From positions 10,862 through 74,861 of the forward strand of contig JANXAC010000003.1 in assembly GCA_025061835.1 (NCBI GenBank): 64,000 bases of DNA, in the 5' to 3' direction. Positions 16,484-24,544 of the stretch are shown here, piece after piece. Every line of letters begins with the position of its first letter. Positions within the stretch are counted from its first letter, which is position 1. The DNA comes from Spirochaetota bacterium. GTDB taxonomy: Bacteria; Spirochaetota; Brevinematia; DTOW01. Under the pieces are notes generated by a model, which worked only from the letters and a program-made list of their open reading frames with translations, searched no databases and was not told where the DNA came from. The position numbers were made by a program, and so were the translations under genes.

Positions 16484-17239
16484 CTACTTTTTTGAAGACA
16501 TTACTACTTTTGCTATCTTTATCTCTGATGGGGAGAAGCCCATCTCAACTAGTTTATCTTCATCAAAGTTAATTGTAAGTAGTTTTCTCAAAAGTTCCGC
16601 CCTAGCAGAAACTTCAAGTTCTTCAATATTGATGTTTTCAATTTCCTTTATGATTTCTAATTTTGAGTCTTTCATTCCTTGAATGTCGTTCAACAGTTCT
16701 CTCTCCGGTTTAGTTTGAATGTGTGCTTCTTCATACTGGTTTTGGTGATATACTTGTTGTATGTTTTGGTTGGTGTTTATGAGTGGTATTGAACTTTCTG
16801 TCTTGGTTTTTCTTGAGTGTTTTTGGGGTTTTTCTTGTAATGGTGTTTTGGTAGTCTGGTATGGATTATTGGTGTCTGTATGGGGAGAGGTTTCTTGAAT
16901 TGTTAATTGATTTTGAAGTTCCTTTTTCATAATTTCGTATCTCTTTATTGCTTCAAGGTAGTTTCTTGTAATGTTATCAAGTTTTAGTATTCTATCATCT
17001 GCTGTTTTTATAAGGTTATCAAGTTCTTTGATTTTCTCATCCATGACTATTATCTTTCTGTTGGAAACCTTGTTAAACTCAACAATTAGTCCTTCTATCT
17101 CTTTTTTTATTTCTTCTACGATCCCTTTTCCTTTGACATTTTTTATCTCATCTTTTAGTCTTGCGTAAAGGAAAATAACCAAGAAGAATAGGATTATTAC
17201 GAGGGTGAATAGGATAAAATCCATACGGTGTTTACGCAA
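16484..17239 (-). CDS. single-pass membrane protein with coiled coil, possible motility accessory
   Basis: 251 residues: one membrane helix near residues 7-25 (MDFILFTLVIILFFLVIFLY), a long coiled coil (about 28-110), a low-complexity Gln/Asn/Thr linker (about 115-175) and a short C-terminal helical part ending MGFSPSEIKIAKVVMSSKK. The plan N-terminal anchor, coiled coil, linker, 'G-x-S-x-x-E-I' end resembles DUF6115/SwrB-like proteins that accompany flagellar genes, but the match is by architecture only. It overlaps the upstream 109-residue gene by eight bases and is cotranscribed with it. Confidence 0.5.
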   Translation of the reverse strand: MRKHRMDFILFTLVIILFFLVIFLYARLKDEIKNVKGKGIVEEIKKEIEGLIVEFNKVSNRKIIVMDEKIKELDNLIKTADDRILKLDNITRNYLEAIKRYEIMKKELQNQLTIQETSPHTDTNNPYQTTKTPLQEKPQKHSRKTKTESSIPLINTNQNIQQVYHQNQYEEAHIQTKPERELLNDIQGMKDSKLEIIKEIENINIEELEVSARAELLRKLLTINFDEDKLVEMGFSPSEIKIAKVVMSSKK

Positions 17240-17561
17240 TAATATCTATGCTATTGCCCTTTTGACTTTCAACTAAACTCTCATTTTCTTTCAGATTTTG
17301 TTCTTCTTTTTGTTTTCTAGAGATATATTTAATTCTTTTGGTGTTGCTTTCACCGAGATTTTTTCTCCTTATCTTCTCGCTCTCTCTTGAGATTTCAACA
17401 ATGTCAGTGGTTCTATTCTGCTCTATATCCGCTTTTTCCTTCATTATAACTCTGGCTTGACTCTGTAGTAGAGAGGCATAGCCGGGATTGTTTATAGAGT
17501 TCTTCATCAGAATGTTATCTGCGAATATTACAGTTTTAATATCAAGCGGTGTATAACTCAC
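17232..17561 (-). CDS. small soluble protein, possible flagellar-locus family
   Basis: 109 residues, no signal peptide, highly charged. The start MSYTPLDIKTVIFADN and the following segment of Gln, Ala and Lys, then a Lys/Glu-rich tail, resemble small proteins that begin 'xxxTPLDLQT' and sit in flagellar operons of spirochaetes and clostridia. That similarity is from memory of the pattern and needs a profile search. The pairing with the anchored coiled-coil gene supports the idea. No flagellar structural genes other than flaA are in the window. Confidence 0.45.
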   Translation of the reverse strand: MSYTPLDIKTVIFADNILMKNSINNPGYASLLQSQARVIMKEKADIEQNRTTDIVEISRESEKIRRKNLGESNTKRIKYISRKQKEEQNLKENESLVESQKGNSIDIIA

Positions 17562-17665
17562 AATGAAATTATCGTAAAAATCAAGTTTATAGTCAATACG
17601 ACTGTAAGTTTTGACATAAAGGCTGTTATTTGTTATTTTTAATTAAAAATTAAAGGAGGGTCATT

Positions 17666-18286
17666 ATGGCTTTTAGTCCAATCAGTCTAAAGTATACGAA
17701 GGATTCCATACCTTCAATATCTTCAAAGACCATGGATATACACTTTGATAGGTTGTATGTAGGGTATGTGAATAAGAGAAATGAGATTGAAGAACAACTT
17801 AAGACAGTTGATAGAAGTAAGGCTGTTGCATCTTACAGTGCTTACAGAGCACTTAAGGTTGATGAGACTTTCAACGCAAACGGGCAGATACTACACGAAA
17901 TATTTTTCTCAACGCTAACTCCTACTCCAAAAGATCCAAGTGATACTTTAGAATTTGTCAAGAAAGTTAAGCAAGATTTTGGTTCTTGGGAGGCTTTTAT
18001 TGAAGATGTTGTTGCCTGTGGTATGGCTGCTAGAGGATGGTGTATAGTTGCCTATGATTTTAGAGATGGTAAGATACACACATTTTTAGGTGATGCTCAC
18101 AATCAAGGGGGCGTTTGGGAGACATGGCCTGTTTGGAGTATTGACGTGTATGAACACGCTTACTTTATTGACTTTGGCTCCGATAGGAAGTCTTATATAA
18201 ATGAAGTCATAAAATATACAGATTGGGAAGAAGTCAATAGAAGATACCTTAAAGCAAAAGCAATTGAAGAGATATTCAAAAAGTAA
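17666..18286 (+). CDS. superoxide dismutase, Fe/Mn family (divergent subgroup)
   Basis: 206 residues behind a strong AAAGGAGGG site. All four metal ligands of Fe/Mn superoxide dismutase are in place: His26 (TMDIHFDRLYVGYVNK), His77 (NANGQILHEIFF), Asp160 and His164 (WSIDVYEHAYFIDFG). The segment around His77 has the 'G-Q-I-L-H-E' form of the anaerobe-associated subgroup and not the classical 'NH-x-FW', and RGWCIVAYDFRDGKIHTF replaces the usual 'GSGWAWL' strand. It dismutates superoxide in the cytosol; there is no signal peptide. Metal preference cannot be read from the sequence. Confidence 0.82.
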   Translation: MAFSPISLKYTKDSIPSISSKTMDIHFDRLYVGYVNKRNEIEEQLKTVDRSKAVASYSAYRALKVDETFNANGQILHEIFFSTLTPTPKDPSDTLEFVKKVKQDFGSWEAFIEDVVACGMAARGWCIVAYDFRDGKIHTFLGDAHNQGGVWETWPVWSIDVYEHAYFIDFGSDRKSYINEVIKYTDWEEVNRRYLKAKAIEEIFKK

Positions 18287-18296
18287 TTTGGATATA

Positions 18297-18368
18297 AATC
18301 AATTACATTCAAAATGCACGTAAAAGTAATTCTAGAATACCAATCAATTACGTTAAAATACGCGTATC
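18297..18368 (+). repeat. two direct repeats with a CpG palindrome after the superoxide dismutase gene
   Basis: AATCAATTACATTCAAAATG (18297 on) recurs as AATCAATTACGTTAAAATAC (18342 on), 45 bases apart; each is followed by a CACGTA/CGCGTA block. The second includes the perfect palindrome ATACGCGTAT (18358-18367). It lies 11 bases after the stop codon. It is not a typical terminator and not part of the MITE-like family. Confidence 0.4.
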
Positions 18369-18384
18369 TTGGATTTGATCAAAG

Positions 18385-18470
18385 AACTTCAAGAAGAATA
18401 GTCTTTACTCGTTTTCGTTGAAAACTCGCAAAGAAAAAACTTTATTTAGTTGTGAATTTTAGATTCTGTT
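18385..18470 (-). repeat. MITE-like intergenic element, copy E (reverse, partial)
   Basis: On the minus strand: AATCTAAAATTCACAACTAA, then AAAGTTTTTTCTTT and GAGTAAAGACTATTCTTCTTGAAG, which matches the left third of copy A in order. The remainder of the element is missing or replaced by the direct repeats. With copy F it fills the 488-base gap between the superoxide dismutase gene and tpiA. Confidence 0.55.
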
Positions 18471-18479
18471 TAGTGTTTG

Positions 18480-18704
18480 AGAATGAGTTCAATTTTCATT
18501 GGATGAGGGGATAAGATTCTAGGCTCCGTGCTAATTTGACTTTTTGTTCTAAATAGCATTTATTAGCTGAAGGGATTTAATTCATACTAAATTCTTTGAG
18601 TTATTGTTAAGAAGGATATTTTACTCAATTCCTTATAGAGACTACAATACAGATAAGAAACAACTGCACTTGGTTGTGAATTTTTTAGACTTTATTGGGT
18701 GTTT
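18480..18704 (-). repeat. MITE-like intergenic element, copy F (reverse)
   Basis: On the minus strand: CAATAAAGTCTAAAAAATTC followed by ACAACCAAGT, then GTTTCTTATC, GAGTAAAATATCCTTCTTAA, TTTAGTATGAATT and GGAGCCTAGAATCTTATCC. The last block matches GAGCCTAGAGCCTTACC in copy C. The far end runs directly into the start of copy E, so the two copies are in tandem. Confidence 0.65.
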
Positions 18705-18774
18705 GTAAGATAAGTTGTTATACTTATACTTGAAGTTAAATAATTACTAACAACTTTTCGTAGGGGGTTAGGTT

Positions 18775-19533
18775 ATGAGGAGATATCTGATTGCTGGTAA
18801 CTGGAAGATGAACAAGACAGTTTCGGAGTCGGTTGAACTTGCAAGAGGTCTTGTTGAGAGACTTAAAGATGTTGATGACAGGGATATTTTGATATGTCCT
18901 CCTTTTACATCTTTATATCCTGTTTATCAGGTTATTAGGGGAACTAATATAAAGTTAGGTGCGCAGGATGTTTTCTACGAGGATAGTGGTGCTTATACAG
19001 GTGAAATCTCGCCTATTATGCTTAAGGATGTTGGCTGTGAGTATGTTATAATTGGACACAGTGAGAGAAGACATGTGATAGGGGAGACTGATGAGGTTAT
19101 AAATAAAAAGGTTAGGAATACTCTAAAAAACGGACTAAGGGTTATACTGTGTGTAGGAGAACTTCTTGAGGAGCGAGAGCAGGGTAAGACACTTGATGTT
19201 GTTAGGGGACAGACTGTTAATGGGCTTTCTGGTGTAAGTAAGGAAGATATAAAGAATGTGGTTATAGCCTACGAGCCTGTATGGGCGATAGGAACCGGTA
19301 AAACAGCAAAACCAGAGGATGCACAGGAGGTTCAAGAGTTTATAAGGAAGATAATATCAGAGATGTATTCAAAGGAGATTGCTGATGGATTTATAATCCA
19401 GTATGGTGGTAGTGTTAAAGCAAACAATATAGATGACCTTATGGCTATGCCGGATATTGATGGAGCATTAGTTGGTGGTGCATCTCTAAACCTTGATGAG
19501 TTTGTTAGAATAGTTAAGTTTGTGAAGAAGTAG
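18775..19533 (+). CDS. tpiA: triosephosphate isomerase
   Basis: 252 residues, the usual length. N-terminal IAGNWKMNKT carries the catalytic Lys, GHSERRHVIGET the catalytic His, AYEPVWAIGTGKTAKPEDAQ the catalytic Glu in loop 6, and IQYGGSVKANN with GALVGGASL bind the phosphate. It interconverts dihydroxyacetone phosphate and glyceraldehyde 3-phosphate in glycolysis. It is transcribed alone behind two MITE-like copies, with a GGGGG-type ribosome site, and converges with the cyclic-nucleotide-binding protein gene one base away. Confidence 0.97.
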   Translation: MRRYLIAGNWKMNKTVSESVELARGLVERLKDVDDRDILICPPFTSLYPVYQVIRGTNIKLGAQDVFYEDSGAYTGEISPIMLKDVGCEYVIIGHSERRHVIGETDEVINKKVRNTLKNGLRVILCVGELLEEREQGKTLDVVRGQTVNGLSGVSKEDIKNVVIAYEPVWAIGTGKTAKPEDAQEVQEFIRKIISEMYSKEIADGFIIQYGGSVKANNIDDLMAMPDIDGALVGGASLNLDEFVRIVKFVKK

Positions 19534-19534
19534 G

Positions 19535-20554
19535 CTACATTGAAATTTTTGCTATCACATCTTTGGCTTTCTGAGATACCTCATCAAACGGTGGAGTTGA
19601 AGCAACTTTCTTTAGCATCATCAGTGCGTTGTTTTTATCTCCTTTCTCTATGAATATTATAGCCATATTAAACATAGATACCTTCATATTCTTTGAATTT
19701 GGGAACTTATCGAGTATTTCTTTGTAAGTGTTTATTGCTTCATCATATTTTTTTAATTTTGATAAGCACTTTGCCTTGATATTTAGAGCCTTCTCAAGTA
19801 AATCTTGACTTGGTATTTCCTTGAGAGAGGATATCTTTTCAAGTATGTTGAGTGCCTGTTCTAAATTACCACGCTGGAAGTTATTCTCAGCCATTGAGAG
19901 AGCATTAAGTATGCTGGATATTGTTCCATTTATCTCAAGGTCAAGACTTCTAGGTGACGCTGTAGATTGCAATGGAATCTTACTCTCATCAATAGGTGTA
20001 AATTTATCAACAACACCTGTTTCAATAGCTTTTTGGGCTATCTGTATTCTCTTTTTAGCATCTTGAGATAATTCTGAGTCCTGATAAGACTTAAGGAATC
20101 TTTCAAAAACTTGTATTGATTGTTTGTATTTTTTGTTCATTAGAAAATATTCACCTATTTTGAACATTCCTATATCTTGTCTAACAATCACATTGTTTGA
20201 GAGCAGATTATTCACCTTTATACCGATGTTTCTCAATTGATTACTTAAGGCTTTCAGTGTTTTGAAAAGTATTTCTGGCTTGTTGGATATGAAAGATTCA
20301 AACTCTTTTATGTCAAACAGTATTACTTCCGAAACCTCTGCAGATATCGCAGTTTCACCTCTTGGGGCGGAGATTATCGCTGATTTTAAGCCGAATATTT
20401 CACCGGGTCTTACTACTTTTGAGACTTCTTCATTAGTATCTTCTGCGATATACTTTATTATAACTTTGCCAGACTTTAATAAGAACACTTCACTACCGAT
20501 ATCCTTGTCAAAGTAGATTATTGACCCTTCATTGTACCTCTTAACACTAGGCAT
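19535..20554 (-). CDS. cyclic nucleotide-binding domain protein with TPR repeats
   Basis: 339 residues. Residues ~5-110 are a cNMP-binding jelly roll: EGSIIYFDKDIGSEVFLLKSGKVII, then VVRPGEIFGLKSAIISAPRGETAIS and ILFDIKEFESFI. The canonical phosphate-binding RTA is represented by RGETA, so ligand binding is possible. The rest holds TPR-like pairs (KIGEYFLMNKKYKQSIQVFERFL; LEKALNIKAKCLSKLKKYDEAINTY; FNMAIIFIEKGDKNNALMML). There is no DNA-binding domain, so it is not a CRP-type regulator; a scaffold or signalling role is likely. Similar proteins occur in spirochaetes. An AAAGGTG site lies ten bases before the ATG. Confidence 0.75.
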   Translation of the reverse strand: MPSVKRYNEGSIIYFDKDIGSEVFLLKSGKVIIKYIAEDTNEEVSKVVRPGEIFGLKSAIISAPRGETAISAEVSEVILFDIKEFESFISNKPEILFKTLKALSNQLRNIGIKVNNLLSNNVIVRQDIGMFKIGEYFLMNKKYKQSIQVFERFLKSYQDSELSQDAKKRIQIAQKAIETGVVDKFTPIDESKIPLQSTASPRSLDLEINGTISSILNALSMAENNFQRGNLEQALNILEKISSLKEIPSQDLLEKALNIKAKCLSKLKKYDEAINTYKEILDKFPNSKNMKVSMFNMAIIFIEKGDKNNALMMLKKVASTPPFDEVSQKAKDVIAKISM

Positions 20555-20630
20555 AAATGTGTTTCACCTTTCAATTAAATATTATATAATAACCCCCAGC
20601 ACTTATCAATAAAAACCGTGCTATAAAAGA

Positions 20631-20659
20631 TTGAAAAATGATTTCTATTGACTTATGAT
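20631..20659 (+). promoter_or_regulatory. promoter of the response regulator gene, predicted leaderless
   Basis: TTGAAA at 20631-20636, a 17-base spacer, TATGAT at 20654-20659, then six bases and the ATG at 20666. No Shine-Dalgarno sequence is present, so the transcript probably begins at the ATG. Confidence 0.5.
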
Positions 20660-20665
20660 AATACT

Positions 20666-21424
20666 ATGAGAGTATTGTTAGTTGAGGATAATCCTTTAAA
20701 TATAAGACTTTTTTATGATACCCTTAGTATGAAAGGGTATGAAGTTACGGTTGCCAGGAATGGTAATGAGGCGCTTGAAGTTTTGAAGAATATTACACCA
20801 GATATTATTGTCCTCGATCTTTATATGCCGGGTATGAGTGGTTTTAGGTTCGCTAACACAATATCTAAGGATCTGAAGTACTCATCAATACCTATAATAG
20901 TTGTAAGTGCTAGTTCTTCGGTATATGATGTCAAGGAGATGGCTTCTTACAATATCAAAGCTTACCTTGTTAAGCCAGTAGCACCTACCAAACTTCTTGA
21001 AACTATCAAGAAAGTTATTATTGATAAGGAATATTCTGATTCGTTAAACAAATCAAATCAACAATATGTCTCATCTGGTAAGCCTGAACCTCAGAATACT
21101 CCATCTTCTGATCAAGAGAAGATTGAAGCAAAGGATTCATCTTTATCTACTTCTTTCAAGAGGGAGGTAGAGACAGGTATTAGAGTTTCAGTTGATGATC
21201 TAGTAGAGGGTATGGTTCTAGGTGCTCCCGTTGTCAAAAATAAGGCTGTTATATACAAGGAAGGTAGTGTAGTAGATAGCAAGATGATAGAGAAGATCAA
21301 AAATTTAGGTGTAAATGAAATATACATAACTAAGGATAGTTTTGAAAAATTCAAAGACATCATTAAGTTAAAGCAAGATACTGAAGAGTCATCTCTTGAC
21401 ATTTTCAAGGATTTTGAAGAATGA
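20666..21424 (+). CDS. response regulator with REC domain and small C-terminal output domain
   Basis: 252 residues from the ATG at 20666 (a TTG at 20648 lies inside the promoter). REC domain, residues 1-120: MRVLLVEDN with the acidic pair, the phospho-acceptor Asp51 in IVLDLYMPGMSG, VVSAS and the Lys in YLVKPVAP. A linker of ~50 polar residues follows, then a domain from about residue 172 (RVSVDDLVEGMVLGAPVV, KNLGVNEIYI) that resembles the short beta domain that precedes HD-GYP domains, without the HD-GYP itself. No DNA-binding motif is visible. The gene overlaps the next, a histidine kinase, by four bases, so the two form a two-component pair. Confidence 0.82.
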   Translation: MRVLLVEDNPLNIRLFYDTLSMKGYEVTVARNGNEALEVLKNITPDIIVLDLYMPGMSGFRFANTISKDLKYSSIPIIVVSASSSVYDVKEMASYNIKAYLVKPVAPTKLLETIKKVIIDKEYSDSLNKSNQQYVSSGKPEPQNTPSSDQEKIEAKDSSLSTSFKREVETGIRVSVDDLVEGMVLGAPVVKNKAVIYKEGSVVDSKMIEKIKNLGVNEIYITKDSFEKFKDIIKLKQDTEESSLDIFKDFEE

Positions 21425-22941
21425 AAGTGAATGAAAGTTTTCTGAAGGATATCTCCAGGTTCTTGTCGTTAGGTGTAAAGATTAATGAGATATTTCAGAG
21501 GATAGGTGAGTTTCTGAGATCTAACCTTTCAACGAATAATTTCTTGTTCTGTTCATCACAAGGGATAATATATCAATTTGGTTCAGAAGATTATGTTGTA
21601 TTCCAAGATATGTTTAAGGATGGAAAGGAAAACTTTTACTGCAACCAAAATAGTTCTTATATGAACTTTGATAACAAATACTACTTGTTTTTTGATTTTG
21701 ATACTAGTTGTGATCCTGATAATATCTATTCGCTTTATCTTATGTTGGATATTTTTCTGAAAAGTTATGAAAGATTTGAAAGTATTCACTCTAGGTTTAA
21801 GTATCTGAAATCTTTGGTTTTTGCAATAGAACCACTTATATATGAAGTGTCAATAAAGAATGCTTTTTCACAATCTCTTATATCTCTGACTACTTTTACT
21901 GATATTGAAAAGGCTGTTATTGCAACTACATCTGGCAGTAAGATAAATGTTGTATCTTCAATAGGTGTTGATATTGACTTCATTAGATCAAGAGAGATTT
22001 TGGAAAAAGTTAGAGGTGTTATAGAGGGTGGTGAGGATGAATTTTTCTTATCTTCATTAGGTTCGCTAGTAGGAATAGTAGGATTGGGTGATTTCAAGGA
22101 TGTAAAAGGTCTTTTTATTGTGGTATTCAGACAGGGCAAAAGTGAAGTAAATGAAATTGACAAGGAGATCCTAAAGATATTGTCTTTTATCATAACTCAT
22201 AGAATAAAACTACACGAAATAAACGTAAATCTGATCAAGTCAAAGAAGCGTGCAGAAGAGCTGTCAAAACTCAAGTCTGAGTTCGTTGCTAACGTCTCGC
22301 ATGAGTTAAGAACACCTCTTAACGCTATACTCGGATTTGTTGAACTTCTAAAGATGGGAGATTTCTCTAAGGAGGATCAAAACAAGTATCTTGACTATAT
22401 AATGTCTGCTGGTGTATCACTTCTGAATATGATAAACAATATTCTTGATCTTTCCAAGATAGAAGCAGGTTATATGAAACCCACTAAGACTGAATTTCCG
22501 CTGTCTGATATGATAGATGATGTAAAAAAATATGGTGAGATACTTGCGAAGAATAAGGGGATATCATTTTTCGTATATGACCATGTTGGAGAACTTGTTG
22601 TTAGGACAGATTATAATATGCTTAAGTCTATTCTTATCAATCTTGTCTCAAATGCTATAAAATTTACTGACAATGGATGGGTGAAACTTCAAGTTTTCCT
22701 AAAGGATCGAAATTTGGTTTTTAAAGTTGAAGATACGGGTATAGGTATAGACGAGCATAATCTCAAGAAGATATTTAAAACATTCGTTCAACTTGAAGAG
22801 GCTAGGACAAAGAGATTTCAAGGAACAGGTATAGGTTTATCTATTTCGAAGAAGTTTGCAGATATGATAGGTGCTAGAATAATACCTAAAACGAAAGGAC
22901 TGGGTAAAGGTGTTATCTTCTACGTTGTGATGAGAGTCTAG
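21421..22941 (+). CDS. soluble sensor histidine kinase
   Basis: 506 residues without a membrane helix. The first ~270 residues are a sensor part with a probable GAF-like segment (about 135-265). The HisKA helix has FVANVSHELRTPLNAILGF with His294 as phosphorylation site. The ATPase domain shows the N box LKSILINLVSNAIKFTDNG, the G1 box VEDTGIGID and GTGIGLSISKKFADMIG. It should phosphorylate Asp51 of the response regulator encoded just upstream; the four-base overlap (ATGA) supports the pairing. The signal it senses is unknown and must be intracellular. Confidence 0.88.
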   Translation: MKVNESFLKDISRFLSLGVKINEIFQRIGEFLRSNLSTNNFLFCSSQGIIYQFGSEDYVVFQDMFKDGKENFYCNQNSSYMNFDNKYYLFFDFDTSCDPDNIYSLYLMLDIFLKSYERFESIHSRFKYLKSLVFAIEPLIYEVSIKNAFSQSLISLTTFTDIEKAVIATTSGSKINVVSSIGVDIDFIRSREILEKVRGVIEGGEDEFFLSSLGSLVGIVGLGDFKDVKGLFIVVFRQGKSEVNEIDKEILKILSFIITHRIKLHEINVNLIKSKKRAEELSKLKSEFVANVSHELRTPLNAILGFVELLKMGDFSKEDQNKYLDYIMSAGVSLLNMINNILDLSKIEAGYMKPTKTEFPLSDMIDDVKKYGEILAKNKGISFFVYDHVGELVVRTDYNMLKSILINLVSNAIKFTDNGWVKLQVFLKDRNLVFKVEDTGIGIDEHNLKKIFKTFVQLEEARTKRFQGTGIGLSISKKFADMIGARIIPKTKGLGKGVIFYVVMRV

Positions 22942-23007
22942 TTATTGAAGTCTGATTAGTAGGGCTTTGTGCAGAATCGGTGGATTTTGAGGTTATCGGA
23001 TGAAATT

Positions 23008-23036
23008 TTGAGTTTCGTTAGACAGATATTTATATT
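23008..23036 (+). promoter_or_regulatory. promoter of the TPR lipoprotein gene, predicted leaderless
   Basis: TTGAGT at 23008-23013, a 17-base spacer, TATATT at 23031-23036, then seven bases to the ATG at 23044. Confidence 0.5.
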
Positions 23037-23043
23037 TTAGGTT

Positions 23044-24432
23044 ATGAGAAGTTTAGGTATTGGCATATCTTTCTTAGTTATATTGTTTCTCGCAACCACG
23101 AGTTGTGATTTTTACACTGCTTACATAATTAAAAAATCACTTGAAGGCGACTTTGAATATATTAATAAGTTTTCAGATAATTATGAGTTAAAAGGGGATA
23201 ATGCGTCCGATATAGTTGTATCAAAGGAAGAGAAAATATTACCGGAGTTTGTTGAAGATAAAATCTCGCCGCTTGAAAGCGAACAGGATATGTTCCCTAG
23301 CAGTAAGGAAAAGCCTGTAGGTGTAACAAGAATATTTACAACTAGAGGTGAGAATTTCAGTGTTGAATTACCTGACGATGGTGGTGTATGGATTGCGAAA
23401 AAGTTTCCAGTGAAGATTGCTGATATGGATAGGATATCATCCTCTATTAAAGATAACAGGTATGTATTTATAACCAAGGACTTTGGCAAAGATAATCTTG
23501 TGTTTCAATTGTTTTCAAGTAATGGAACATCGTTGAAAATTGTTGAGTATGAAATAGTATCAACTGAGAATGATAACTTAAAGAGTGGCAATAGTGTAAT
23601 AAACACTAATGCTAAAGGTTCTGGAAACTTGAGAATACAGAATACGAATAAGCAAAAAAATGGTAGTTTATCTGACTTTAAGTTTGTTGCTTCTAATAGG
23701 AATGACGACAACGATAACAAGTTAAGCCAATTTGACACGACGGACAACGAAAAGGAAGAAACCAATGACCTTTTGGAGCCTAATCCTCCATCTGGTGTTG
23801 CAAAGATGGATCTTAAAAGTTTAGTTGGAGATGAAGTTAGGTTCTTTGAAAGTATTGACAATATTGCGAAAAAGTATGGTTATTACAGGGCTCTTAAGGA
23901 GATAGAGAAGATTGAAGCGAATATATCTCAGGATGATTTGCCGAAACTCAAGTTAAAGAAGATGGAGATACTAGGGAAACTAAATAGATTTTCTGAGGCA
24001 ATAAAAGAAGGAGAACCTTTTGTTGATAGGGACAATTTTATAAGACTTTACACAGGTATTTTTTTTGGTAGATCAAAGAACTATTCCGTTGCTGATAGGA
24101 ACATAAGGGAAGCATTACAGAGAATAACATTGCCTAGAGAACTTTCGCTAGCGTTGGACGAAGCTTTGAGTTATTATTCGTCAATACCTGAAGTTCCCAC
24201 TAGAGAAATGATAACACTGCTTTTACAGAAGAATGAGATGTTACAAAAGGATTACAAGAATAACTATTACAGGAATTTAATGATGATAGGTGGTCTTTTT
24301 GAGAGGGTAGGGGAGATATACAAGGCAAGGTCTATTTACGAACAGGTCTATAACTCTGATGTTAGTGATGATGTAAAGAGTGAGGTTGAATTAAAAATTT
24401 CAAACCTGGATAGGTTGATAAACTATAAATAG
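23044..24432 (+). CDS. lipoprotein with TPR-like C-terminal half
   Basis: 462 residues. The N terminus is a lipoprotein signal: basic start, hydrophobic core and LATTSC at residues 15-20ish, a loose lipobox like those of spirochaetes. The middle (~100-270) contains a beta-rich segment (GVTRIFTTRGENFSVELPDDG) and a polar Asn/Asp/Lys-rich linker. The C-terminal half has helical repeats (YYRALKEIEKIEANI, LKKMEILGKLNRFSEAIKEGE, YKARSIYEQVYNSDVSDDVKSEVE) typical of TPR or Sel1-like arrays. Probably anchored in a membrane and acting as a scaffold. The next gene, also TPR-rich, starts 112 bases later. Confidence 0.65.
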   Translation: MRSLGIGISFLVILFLATTSCDFYTAYIIKKSLEGDFEYINKFSDNYELKGDNASDIVVSKEEKILPEFVEDKISPLESEQDMFPSSKEKPVGVTRIFTTRGENFSVELPDDGGVWIAKKFPVKIADMDRISSSIKDNRYVFITKDFGKDNLVFQLFSSNGTSLKIVEYEIVSTENDNLKSGNSVINTNAKGSGNLRIQNTNKQKNGSLSDFKFVASNRNDDNDNKLSQFDTTDNEKEETNDLLEPNPPSGVAKMDLKSLVGDEVRFFESIDNIAKKYGYYRALKEIEKIEANISQDDLPKLKLKKMEILGKLNRFSEAIKEGEPFVDRDNFIRLYTGIFFGRSKNYSVADRNIREALQRITLPRELSLALDEALSYYSSIPEVPTREMITLLLQKNEMLQKDYKNNYYRNLMMIGGLFERVGEIYKARSIYEQVYNSDVSDDVKSEVELKISNLDRLINYK

Positions 24433-24544
24433 TTTTTAGATCATAGATTGACGAAATGGTTTAGTCGCTAGATTTGTATAATTTTTAATGTTGTGTGTTA
24501 ATTTTTTAGAATAATATAACGAAACTTGTTAAGGGTATGTGTCT

